In this document: positions 34,455 to 40,878 of the stretch, in pieces
Layout of the letters: the number at the start of each line of letters is the position of its first letter
Position numbering within the stretch: position 1 is the stretch's first letter
DNA from: Caulobacter sp. UNC279MFTsu5.1
GTDB taxonomy: Bacteria > Pseudomonadota > Alphaproteobacteria > Caulobacterales > Caulobacteraceae
Reading direction: 5' to 3'
Assembly: GCF_900114015.1 (NCBI RefSeq)
Contig: NZ_FORN01000049.1
Span: 1 to 45,218 of the forward strand
Length of the DNA stretch: 45,218 nt
The notes under the pieces: model-generated
What the model saw: only the letters and a program-made list of their open reading frames with translations
Databases searched by the model: none
Told to the model about the DNA's origin: nothing
Position numbers and translations under genes: made by a program

Positions 34455-35426
34455 TCAGGAAATATGAGCGCGGCTGATCCGAATGGATCCGGCGTCGTCG
34501 GCGACGACCGCGCCCAGCGTGGCCGCGACCGCGGCCGCGAAACTTTCGGGTTCGTTGGTCTGGAACAGGCCGACGAAGCGTTCCCGCGCCAGCTCCGGAT
34601 CCTCGATGACGATCTGGCGGCTGTTGTAGCGGTTGAACAGCCGCGCGGCCTGCTCCAGGCTCTCGCCATCCAGGGCGATCTCGCCGTTGCGCCAGGCCAA
34701 GCTGCGCTCGATCTCGGACGGCGACTGCGCCACCGTCGGCGAGACGGCGCTGGCCAGGACGATGCGGCCGCCGGCCGCCACCCGTCGCCGCGGCGACGGA
34801 TCGCCTTCGACCCAGGTCTCGACCACGCCTTCGGTGACCATCACGTCGACGCCAGCCCCGGCCTCGTCGCCGCGCCGCACCGAGAAGGCCGTGCCCACGG
34901 CCCGGACGCGGACGGGACCCGCCGCCACGACGAACGGGCGCTCGGGGTCCTTGGCGACCTGGAACCAGGCCTCGCCTTCCTTCAGGACGATCCGCCGCGA
35001 TCGGGGCTTCATCGCCACGTCCAGCGCGGTCTTGGTGTTGATCGCCACCAGCGAGCCGTCGGCCAGCGGCACCCGCCGGATTTCGCCCAGGCGGGTTTCC
35101 AGCCGCTGGGGCCGCGCGCGCCACAGGCCGACCCCGCCGACCAGCGCGGCGGCCATCCCGCCCGCGCCGGCGATCAGGGCGCGGCGGCTGGGGCGCTCGG
35201 CGGGAACGGCCTCGACCGGCGGCGCGGCGCCGGCCAGGGCCCGGCCGCGATCCAGGAAGCTGATCGCCGCCTGGGCGCGCAGCAGCGCCCCGGCCCGGCG
35301 CGCGTCGCCCTTCAGCCAGGCCCGCAGCTCGGGGTCGTGGTCCACGTCCAGGCCGCGCGCGTCGACGCGGGCGGCCCAGTCGGCGGCCTCCTCGTCAATC
35401 TCGCTTGCGGACGGAATGGAGTTCAT
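34455..35426 (-). CDS. FecR-family anti-sigma/sigma regulator
   Basis: 323 residues with the usual layout: a cytoplasmic N-terminal DUF4880-type part (EEAADWAARVDARGLD...LRAWLKGDARRAGALLRAQAAI), one membrane span (LIAGAGGMAAALVGGVGLW, residues ~83-101), then the periplasmic FecR domain (RLGEIRRVPLADGSLVAINTKTAL, GEAWFQVAKDPERPFVVAAGPVRVRAVGTAFSVR) and a C-terminal STN-like region (GEIALDGESLEQAARLFNRYN). It holds the ECF sigma factor and receives the signal from the receptor's STN domain. It overlaps the sigma gene by 32 bases, implying coupled translation. Confidence 0.93.
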   Translation of the reverse strand: MNSIPSASEIDEEAADWAARVDARGLDVDHDPELRAWLKGDARRAGALLRAQAAISFLDRGRALAGAAPPVEAVPAERPSRRALIAGAGGMAAALVGGVGLWRARPQRLETRLGEIRRVPLADGSLVAINTKTALDVAMKPRSRRIVLKEGEAWFQVAKDPERPFVVAAGPVRVRAVGTAFSVRRGDEAGAGVDVMVTEGVVETWVEGDPSPRRRVAAGGRIVLASAVSPTVAQSPSEIERSLAWRNGEIALDGESLEQAARLFNRYNSRQIVIEDPELARERFVGLFQTNEPESFAAAVAATLGAVVADDAGSIRISRAHIS

Positions 35427-36054
35427 GAGCCTTGCCGACCACCGGACGATCCTGCGCCGTCGCTTCCGATAAGGCGCGCAGGATTAAACGCAAGCCCCGC
35501 GCCGACTGCATTTCCACGACGTTCTCGGTCACCCCCAGCCGCAGGGCGGTCTCCTTCTGCGACAGGCCGTGGATCCGGCGAAGCGTGAAGATCTGTCGGC
35601 ACCGCTCGGGTAATCCCTCGATCAGCTGCTGCACCCGCCCCAGTTCGCGACGCCCGGCGACCACGCGTTCCGGAGAAGGCTCATCATCTACGACGTTCAG
35701 GGCGTCGATTTCCGTGACGCAGTCGATGCGAACAATGCGCGCGCGGCGAATTTTCTCGATGGCGATGTTGCGCGCCGTCCGGAAGAAATAGGCGCGGCCG
35801 CTGGTGATGTGGGCGACGCTGTCCAGCCCGGCCAGGCGGCAATAGGTCTCCTGGACCACGTCGTCGATGTCGGCGGCCGAGCTGCCCGACCGGCGCAGCC
35901 AGGCTCGCACGTCGGCCTCGTGCGGAAGGATCTGGCCGCCAACGAAGGCGACGATCTCGGCGCGGCTCTGCTTCAACGGCCCCTCGACGATGACGATCCA
36001 GGCTGGGTCGAGGTTCCGATCCCCAGAGAGGACCGGCAACAGGTCGCCAGGCAC
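35395..36054 (-). CDS. ECF sigma factor, FecI type
   Basis: About 219 residues. Region 2 is around VRAWLRRSGSSAADIDDVVQETYCRLAG and RAYFFRTARNIAIEKIRRARI; region 4 is LPERCRQIFTLRRIHGLSQKETALRLGVTENVVEMQSARGLRLI. There is no ATG before region 2. A GTG at 36054, preceded by AGGGGCTAA, is the best start, giving a somewhat long N-terminus of ~45 residues. It is the first gene of the sigma, anti-sigma, receptor, amidohydrolase, oxidase series and would direct transcription of the receptor operon. Confidence 0.92.
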   Translation of the reverse strand: MPGDLLPVLSGDRNLDPAWIVIVEGPLKQSRAEIVAFVGGQILPHEADVRAWLRRSGSSAADIDDVVQETYCRLAGLDSVAHITSGRAYFFRTARNIAIEKIRRARIVRIDCVTEIDALNVVDDEPSPERVVAGRRELGRVQQLIEGLPERCRQIFTLRRIHGLSQKETALRLGVTENVVEMQSARGLRLILRALSEATAQDRPVVGKAHELHSVRKRD

Positions 36055-36196
36055 TTAGCCCCTGCGCCGGGCCCGGCGCCGTCGCAGGGAGCAGAACCCG
36101 GTCCCCGGCGCCTCGGGCGCGCCATCGCGAGCGCCCCGCCGGGCGAGACCGCGCGGGAAAGGCGGTCGAAAAGCCATGGGCCGATCGCGCCAATGA

Positions 36197-36283
36197 CGGT
36201 ATGGGGATCGTCCCCAGTCCGAGATCGGCCGCCTCTTCGGCCTGCCGGACGACGACATCCATCGCCTCGAGGAGGAAGCATGA
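36197..36283 (+). pseudogene. Possible 3' remnant of a truncated gene upstream of the SWIM gene
   Basis: The frame ending in TGA at 36281-36283 (overlapping the next ATG as ATGA) reads EIGRLFGLPDDDIHRLEEEA over its last 20 codons, with strong G/C third positions. Further upstream the codon pattern degrades, and an in-frame TGA occurs at 36194-36196. This looks like the tail of a gene formerly coupled to the SWIM gene and truncated at the edge of the sigma/receptor locus. Chance cannot be excluded. Confidence 0.35.
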
Positions 36284-36717
36284 GCCACGGCGACAGCCTT
36301 ATCGACCTCCCCTTCCTTGACGAGGGCGCCTGGCGCGGCCGGATGGACGAGCGCTGGTTCGAGAGCGGCGCGGCCATGGCCGAGGCCGGGGCCGTCGACC
36401 TGGTGGCGATCGAGGACGACGCCGTCACGGGCCATGTGACCGGCAGCGCCGGCGACCTCTATGTCGTCACCCTGCGCGCCCCGGACGGAGAGGGCGCCTG
36501 CACCTGCCCCGGCTTCGACAAGTTCGGGGCCTGCAAGCACCAGGCGGCCGTGGTCGTCGCCGCCAACCTGCTGGACGCGACGGGCCGGGGCTATGTTCGC
36601 GACCGTCTGGCGCGCCTGCGCGACGGCCTGGCGCTGGAGAGCAAGGACGCCCTGATCGAGCGGATCGTCGAACTGGCCAAGAAGGACCCGAAGGTCCTGG
36701 CGGGGCTGGAGGGGTAG
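36280..36717 (+). CDS. SWIM zinc-finger domain protein
   Basis: 145 residues with the SWIM signature CTCPGFDKFGACKH (CxC...CxH) preceded by YVVTLRAPDGEGA. SWIM domains bind zinc and mediate nucleic acid or protein contact and often accompany SNF2 helicases; none is adjacent here. The remaining sequence is helical and acidic/basic (LARLRDGLALESKDALIERIVELAKKDPKVLAGLEG). GGAGGA at 36271-36276 gives a perfect ribosome-binding site for ATG 36280. It converges with the sirtuin gene, 13 bases away. Confidence 0.85.
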   Translation: MSHGDSLIDLPFLDEGAWRGRMDERWFESGAAMAEAGAVDLVAIEDDAVTGHVTGSAGDLYVVTLRAPDGEGACTCPGFDKFGACKHQAAVVVAANLLDATGRGYVRDRLARLRDGLALESKDALIERIVELAKKDPKVLAGLEG

Positions 36718-36730
36718 GGAAACCCGAACC

Positions 36731-37438
36731 TTACCCGCCCAACACCTCGTCCACCCAGGCCGGCACCACCTCCGTCGCCGGGCCGTAGCGGCGCTCGTCG
36801 AAGGCGCGAGCGTTGTCGGAGGGCTCCAGGTTCAGCTCGCAGGTGCGGATCCCCAGCCGCCGGGCCTGGGCCACGAAGCCGGCGGCGGGGTAGACCGCGC
36901 CCGAGGTGCCGATGGCGACGAACAGGTCGCTGTCCTCCAGGGCGTCCTCGATCCCGTGCAGGAACAGCGGCGTCTCGCCGAACCAGACCACGTGCGGCCG
37001 GGCCGTTCCGGTCTCGCCGCAGCGAGCGCAAGCGGTGTCGGCGCGCAGCGGCGCCAGGTCCGGCCAGGTCGTCCCGCAGGCGTGGCAGCGCGTCACCCGC
37101 AATTCGCCGTGCATGTGGATCACATCGACGCAGCCGCCCTGCTCGTGCAGGTCGTCGACGTTCTGGGTGCACAGGAAGAGGCGCCCGCCGCGCGCCGCAA
37201 GGCCCTTCTGCAGCCGGGCCAGGGCCGCGTGCGCCGCATTGGGCGCCGCGCCCGCCAGATTGGCCCGGCGGGCGTTGTAGAAGGCCCGCACCTTGGCCGG
37301 GTCGCGGGCGAAGCCCTCGGGCGTGGCCACCTCGCTGAGGTCGTACCGCGTCCAGATCCCGCTGGCGTCGCGAAACGTGCCCAGGCCGCTCTCGGCCGAG
37401 ATCCCGGCCCCGGTCAGGACGAAGACGTTCAGGCCCAT
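36731..37438 (-). CDS. cobB: NAD-dependent protein deacylase, sirtuin family
   Basis: 235 residues, complete class III-type sirtuin: FVLTGAGISAESGLGTFRDASGIW, FYNARRANL with the Tyr-x-x-Arg pair associated with binding of acidic acyl groups (succinyl/malonyl), CTQNVDDLHEQGG, catalytic HMHGEL, four zinc cysteines (CHAC...CARC), RPHVVWFGE and AIGTSGAVYPAAGF. It removes acyl groups from lysines at the cost of NAD. ATG 37438 (MGLNVFVLTGAG) has GGAG upstream; a longer open frame lacks family similarity. It shares a 158-base divergent region with the di-iron protein gene. Confidence 0.93.
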   Translation of the reverse strand: MGLNVFVLTGAGISAESGLGTFRDASGIWTRYDLSEVATPEGFARDPAKVRAFYNARRANLAGAAPNAAHAALARLQKGLAARGGRLFLCTQNVDDLHEQGGCVDVIHMHGELRVTRCHACGTTWPDLAPLRADTACARCGETGTARPHVVWFGETPLFLHGIEDALEDSDLFVAIGTSGAVYPAAGFVAQARRLGIRTCELNLEPSDNARAFDERRYGPATEVVPAWVDEVLGG

Positions 37439-37472
37439 GGCGGCGATTCTCCAGCCCCTCCGGGCGCTTGCT

Positions 37473-37493
37473 GCAAACATGACGCAGTCGTCA
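37473..37493. promoter_or_regulatory. Palindromic operator between cobB and the di-iron protein gene
   Basis: TGACG-CAGT-CGTCA (37480-37493), preceded by GCAAA (37473-37477) and followed by TTTTT. It matches the element in front of the ferredoxin reductase gene (21370-21383) at 13 of 14 positions. It is 42 bases from the cobB start and 103 bases from the di-iron gene start. A TTGACAG at 37524-37530 could be the -35 of the latter. Confidence 0.5.
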
Positions 37494-37596
37494 TTTTTAA
37501 TTTGACCCCGCCGGCTCTTTGAGTTGACAGTGTTTAGATGGGCAAGAGACCCGCGTCAGACGGATCCTGTCCAGACCCATAGGCGAGGAGCTTCCC

Positions 37597-38721
37597 GTGA
37601 CGGACAAGAACATCACCAAGGACGCCATGTACGACGCGGTGGCGCCGGACGACTTCGAGTCGATGCTCGAACTGGACCGCTACAGCAACCGCTCGACCGC
37701 CTTCGACAAGATCATTTCCGCGACCCACGACCACTTCTGGGATCCGCTGGACAAGGCTTATATCGATTACGACGAGCCGTTCGACATGGAGAACCAGGCG
37801 CTGGTTCCCGAGGACCTGGTGATCGCCCTGTCGACCGACTACGTCTCCGACCATCTCAGCGATCCCAAGCAGCGCATCCGCTTCATCAACCAGTCAGTGC
37901 TGCGCAGCTTCTCGTCGATCCTGCACGGCGAGCAGGGGGCGCTGAACCTGTCGGCCAGCCTGTGCCACGTGCTCAAGGACCAGGGCGCCCAGGAATACGC
38001 CGCCAACCAGACCCGCGAGGAGGCCCGCCACGTCACCGCCTTCGCCAAGTACATCAAGGCCCGCTGGGGCAAGCCGGTCGCCTGCGGCCCGGCCCTGAAG
38101 GCCCTGCTGGTCGAGATCATCGCCGCGCCCGAGGTCTACAAGAAGATCATCGGCATGCAGATGCTGGTCGAGGGCCTGGCCATGGGCGCCTTCGCCACCT
38201 TCTACACCCAGATCCACGACCCGCTGGGCAAGAAGATGCTGCAGCTGGTGATGACCGACGAGGCCTTCCACCACAAGTTCGGGAAGATCTGGGCCGACCG
38301 CACGGTGCCCAAGCTGAGCCCCGAGGAGCACGCGATCATCGAGGACTGGGCGGCGCACTGCTTCCAGACCCTGCTGTTCAACCTAGTCTCGCCGCACCAG
38401 CAGCTGGACCTCTACGCCGAGTTCGGCCTGGATCCCGACAAGGTGGTCGAGGAGTACGGGAAGATCATGACCGACGACGTGCGTCGCGAGCACATGAAGG
38501 AGCAGACCAACATCTTCCGGGTGCTGGTCAAGACGCTGCTGAACGCCGGCATCATCACCGAGCGCACCAAGGCCTTCTACGCCATGTACGTCGACCTGGA
38601 CGAGCTGAAGGGCGAGGGCGAGCGGATGGTCGGCGACGACATCGCCGAGGAGGGCATCCGCCACCTGCAGGCCATCAACTTCAGGGACCGGGCCACGCCG
38701 GCGACCATCGCCGCCGAATAG
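37597..38721 (+). CDS. Di-iron ferritin-like (ribonucleotide-reductase-like) protein
   Basis: 374 residues, all-helical, with a complete carboxylate-bridged di-iron set: Glu112 (HGEQGAL), Glu142 and His145 (EEARH), Glu192 (VEGLAMGAF), Glu222 and His225 (DEAFHH). This E/ExxH/E/ExxH pattern is that of the ferritin-like superfamily, including R2 subunits and AurF-like or desaturase-like oxygenases. There is no ribonucleotide reductase large subunit next to it, and the C-terminal tail lacks the R2 tyrosine motif, so I do not call it nrdB. Function is likely an oxidase or oxygenase. The start is GTG 37597 with GAGGAG six bases before it. Confidence 0.8.
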   Translation: MTDKNITKDAMYDAVAPDDFESMLELDRYSNRSTAFDKIISATHDHFWDPLDKAYIDYDEPFDMENQALVPEDLVIALSTDYVSDHLSDPKQRIRFINQSVLRSFSSILHGEQGALNLSASLCHVLKDQGAQEYAANQTREEARHVTAFAKYIKARWGKPVACGPALKALLVEIIAAPEVYKKIIGMQMLVEGLAMGAFATFYTQIHDPLGKKMLQLVMTDEAFHHKFGKIWADRTVPKLSPEEHAIIEDWAAHCFQTLLFNLVSPHQQLDLYAEFGLDPDKVVEEYGKIMTDDVRREHMKEQTNIFRVLVKTLLNAGIITERTKAFYAMYVDLDELKGEGERMVGDDIAEEGIRHLQAINFRDRATPATIAAE

Positions 38722-38740
38722 GCCGGTCCACCCGACCGCG

Positions 38741-38794
38741 AGCGCTCCGACCGAAACCTGAAAGGGAACTTCGGCGGGGCGCTTTGCGTTTCTG
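38741..38794 (+). terminator. Imperfect hairpin terminator after the di-iron protein gene
   Basis: 38741-38755 (AGCGCTCCGACCGAA) pairs with 38770-38783 (TTCGGCGGGGCGCT) with one bulge and a G.U-type pair, followed by TTGCGTTTC. It lies 20 bases after the stop codon and separates this gene from the lipocalin gene. Confidence 0.5.
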
Positions 38795-38820
38795 GCGCCT
38801 TGTGGGGCAAGATAGGCGTC

Positions 38821-39351
38821 ATGCGCAGACTTAAGATCCTGATCGCCGCGGGCCTGCTCGCGACCCCGATGCTCTCGACCCAGGCCCTGGCGGCCGCCAA
38901 GCCGCCGGCCAGGCCGATCGCGGCCAGCTTCTATACGGGCAAGTGGTACGAGATCGCCCGCACGCCCAACGCCGGCCAGCGCGACTGCGAGGCCCCGACC
39001 ACCGAGTTCACCGGCAAGGGCGGCGACGGCTTCTCCGTGCACCAGGTCTGCCGCAAGGGCTCGGCCGGCGGCGCGGCCAAGGCGTTCGACACCACCGGCA
39101 GGATCATCGCCAATTCCCAGAACACCCGCTTCACCATGAGCTTCCTGGGCGGGCTGAAGAAGCAGGAATACTGGGTGCTCGACTGCGCCGACGACCATTC
39201 GTGGGCGATCATGGCCACCCCGGGCGGCAACTTCGTCTGGCTGCTGTCGCGCAAGGCGGTGATGGACCCGACGGCCAAGGCGAGGGCCCTGGAGCGCGTC
39301 AAGATCCTGGGCTACGCCAAGCTGGAATACCCGCAGCAGCCGCCGGCCTAG
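38821..39351 (+). CDS. Lipocalin family protein (Blc-like), exported
   Basis: 176 residues. Signal peptide MRRLKILIAAGLLATPMLSTQALA, then the lipocalin opening motif YTGKWYEIARTPN and the conserved EYWVLDCADDHSWAIMATP strands and C-terminal helix. There is no lipobox cysteine at the signal cleavage site, so unlike E. coli Blc it is probably a soluble periplasmic protein. Bacterial lipocalins bind lysophospholipids or fatty acids under envelope stress. ATG 38821 is used; an upstream GTG in frame has no better ribosome-binding site and would spoil the signal peptide. Confidence 0.88.
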   Translation: MRRLKILIAAGLLATPMLSTQALAAAKPPARPIAASFYTGKWYEIARTPNAGQRDCEAPTTEFTGKGGDGFSVHQVCRKGSAGGAAKAFDTTGRIIANSQNTRFTMSFLGGLKKQEYWVLDCADDHSWAIMATPGGNFVWLLSRKAVMDPTAKARALERVKILGYAKLEYPQQPPA

Positions 39352-39430
39352 CGTCTGGGCGCTCCTCCAAGACGACCGCGATCCGCCCGATGGCGGGGTC
39401 GTCCGATTCGAGGGCGTGCAGACTTGAATG

Positions 39431-39448
39431 TGTACGTAAATTTGTACA
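39431..39448. promoter_or_regulatory. YefM-YoeB operator (two TGTAC-type boxes)
   Basis: TGTACG (39431-39436) and TGTACA (39443-39448) lie in an AT-rich patch 27 bases upstream of the antitoxin start, with starts exactly 12 bases apart. The E. coli YefM operator is built on the same TGTACA hexamer in two closely spaced copies, so autorepression by the antitoxin/toxin complex is expected. Confidence 0.75.
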
Positions 39449-39474
39449 TATTTGGGGGCCTTGGAGGATCAGCA

Positions 39475-39729
39475 ATGGACGTGATCAGCTATTCCGACAC
39501 GCGCGCCAACCTGAAGGCAGTCATGGACCGGGTGGTCGAGGATCGCGCACCGGTCGTGGTCACGCGCCAGAAGGCCGAGTCCGTCGTGCTGGTCTCGCTG
39601 TCGGACTGGCATGCCATGGAGGAGACCCTGCATCTCCTGTCGTCGCCGGCCAACGCCGATCGCCTGCGCAGGTCGATCGCCCAACTGGATGCCGGACAAG
39701 GGTTCGAGCGGACGCTGATCGAGCCGTGA
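39475..39729 (+). CDS. yefM: Antitoxin of type II toxin-antitoxin system, YefM/Phd family
   Basis: 84 residues with the family pattern MDVISYSDTRANLKAVMDRVVEDRAPVVVTRQKAESVVLVSLSDWHAMEETLHLLSSPANADRLRRSI. The N-terminal half is the DNA-binding dimer; the C-terminal tail wraps the toxin. GGAGGA at 39463-39468 precedes ATG 39475. The stop codon overlaps the GTG start of yoeB (GTGA). Confidence 0.95.
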   Translation: MDVISYSDTRANLKAVMDRVVEDRAPVVVTRQKAESVVLVSLSDWHAMEETLHLLSSPANADRLRRSIAQLDAGQGFERTLIEP

Positions 39730-39992
39730 AGCTCGTCTTCTCGGAGGAGGCCTGGGAAGACTATCTGCACTGGCAGGCTAGCGACCAAACCACGCTGGAT
39801 CGGGTGAACGCCCTGATCAAGGAATGCCAACGCACGCCGTTCAAGGGCACGGGCAAGCCCGAGCCGCTGAAAGGCGACTTGAAGGGCTGGTGGTCGCGAC
39901 GCATCACGCTGGAGGACCGGCTGGTCTACCGCGTCGCCGGTTCAGGTGATGACCAGCGACTGGAATTGGCGCAATGCCGCTACCATTACTGA
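39726..39992 (+). CDS. yoeB: Toxin of type II toxin-antitoxin system, YoeB family
   Basis: 88 residues from GTG 39726, which overlaps the antitoxin stop by four bases. The sequence follows E. coli YoeB closely: KLVFSEEAWEDYLHWQ, RTPFKGTGKPEPLKGDLKGWWSRRIT, DRLVYRV and the invariant C-terminal CRYHY, including the catalytic Glu, Arg and terminal His-Tyr. It is a ribosome-dependent mRNA interferase that cuts at the A-site codon. It appears intact, so the module is presumably active and neutralised by YefM. Confidence 0.94.
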   Translation: MKLVFSEEAWEDYLHWQASDQTTLDRVNALIKECQRTPFKGTGKPEPLKGDLKGWWSRRITLEDRLVYRVAGSGDDQRLELAQCRYHY

Positions 39993-40005
39993 CCTCTTGA
40001 TCCCC

Positions 40006-40020
40006 GAACAAAGCTGGAAC
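40006..40020 (+). promoter_or_regulatory. LexA (SOS) box of mmcB
   Basis: GAAC-N7-GAAC (40006-40009 and 40017-40020) is the reverse reading of the alphaproteobacterial LexA direct repeat GTTC-N7-GTTC. It lies 12 bases upstream of the mmcB ATG, within the 39-base gap after yoeB, where bound LexA would block transcription or initiation. Confidence 0.8.
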
Positions 40021-40031
40021 AAGGTTCCGGC

Positions 40032-40505
40032 ATGGACGTCGTCATCGATCTTCAACAGCCGCCATTGGGGTCCTCGCGGCCCGAGACCACCGGCCTGGTG
40101 ACCCGCGGGGCCGGACGGTTCCTGGTCTCGCTGGGCTATGCGCCCTTGGCCGAGGTCACCTTGCCCAACGGCCGCCGCGCCGACCTGATGGCCCTGGGCC
40201 CCAAGGGCGACGTGCTGATCGTCGAGGTGAAGTCGGGGCTGGAGGACTTCCGGGTCGATCGCAAGTGGCCCGAATACGCCCCCTATTGCGACGCCTTCTA
40301 CTTCTCGGTGTCGCCGGACTTTCCCGAAAGGATCCTGCCCGACGAGCCGGGGCTGATCGTCGCCGACGGCTTCGGCGGCGCGGTGGTGCGCGAGGCGCCG
40401 GTCGCGCCGCTGGCCCCGGCGCGGCGCAAGGCGCTGACCCTGGCCTTCGCCAGGATGGCCGCCCTGCGCGCCGCCGGCGTCACCGCCGAGCGGCTGTCGC
40501 TGTAG
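40032..40505 (+). CDS. mmcB: MmcB family DNA repair protein
   Basis: 157 residues. The core GRRADLMALGPKGDVLIVEVKSGLEDFRVDRKWPEY has the D...ExK arrangement of a PD-(D/E)xK nuclease fold, as in the MmcB family, which in Caulobacter is an SOS-induced gene linked to mitomycin C resistance. It would process cross-linked or otherwise damaged DNA. The LexA box directly in front supports SOS control. The next gene is convergent, two bases away. Confidence 0.88.
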   Translation: MDVVIDLQQPPLGSSRPETTGLVTRGAGRFLVSLGYAPLAEVTLPNGRRADLMALGPKGDVLIVEVKSGLEDFRVDRKWPEYAPYCDAFYFSVSPDFPERILPDEPGLIVADGFGGAVVREAPVAPLAPARRKALTLAFARMAALRAAGVTAERLSL

Positions 40506-40507
40506 GG

Positions 40508-40804
40508 CTAGCGATCGAAATTGCGGGCCAGCAGGAAGCCGAACACCAGGCCGGCCACGAAGGTCCCGACCGCCAGGGCGACCGGATGCTCCTCGGCCTG
40601 GTGGTGGGCGACCTTGGCCTTTTCGACGCTCCAGGTCTTGCCGACCTCGGCCTTCTCGGCGGCGTAGGCGCGGGCGACCTCGGTCTTTTCGGCCACGGTC
40701 TCCACCGCCTTCTCCACGGCGGCCTTGGCGCGCTTCACGCCGGCCTTGGCCGTCGTCTTGGCGGAGGCCTTGGGGGCCGGGGTCTTGATCGTGAAGTCGG
40801 TCAT
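40508..40804 (-). CDS. DUF883-like membrane-anchored helical protein
   Basis: 98 residues: an Ala/Lys/Glu-rich amphipathic helix (KASAKTTAKAGVKRAKAAVEKAVETVAEKTEVARAYAAEKAEVGK), then HPVALAVGTFVAGLVFGFLLAR as a C-terminal membrane span and a basic tail RNFDR. This resembles the DUF883 (ElaB/YqjD) type, C-tail-anchored inner membrane proteins linked to ribosome binding and stationary phase in E. coli. ATG 40804 follows AGGAATTCGC. It is downstream of recQ on the same strand. Confidence 0.75.
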   Translation of the reverse strand: MTDFTIKTPAPKASAKTTAKAGVKRAKAAVEKAVETVAEKTEVARAYAAEKAEVGKTWSVEKAKVAHHQAEEHPVALAVGTFVAGLVFGFLLARNFDR

Positions 40805-40878
40805 GCGAATTCCTGCGGATAGAGGCGCCAACCAGCCTAACACATCGCGCCGCGAAACGTTTCCCTCGCCGGCGCCAC

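Noticed and set aside
37597..38721. Ribonucleotide reductase small subunit (nrdB)
   Set aside because: The di-iron ligands fit, but there is no large subunit next to it and no R2 C-terminal tail. Called only as a ferritin-like di-iron protein.
38722..38820. GTG start 21 bases upstream of the lipocalin ATG
   Set aside because: It would place extra residues in front of a perfectly formed signal peptide and has no better ribosome-binding site.
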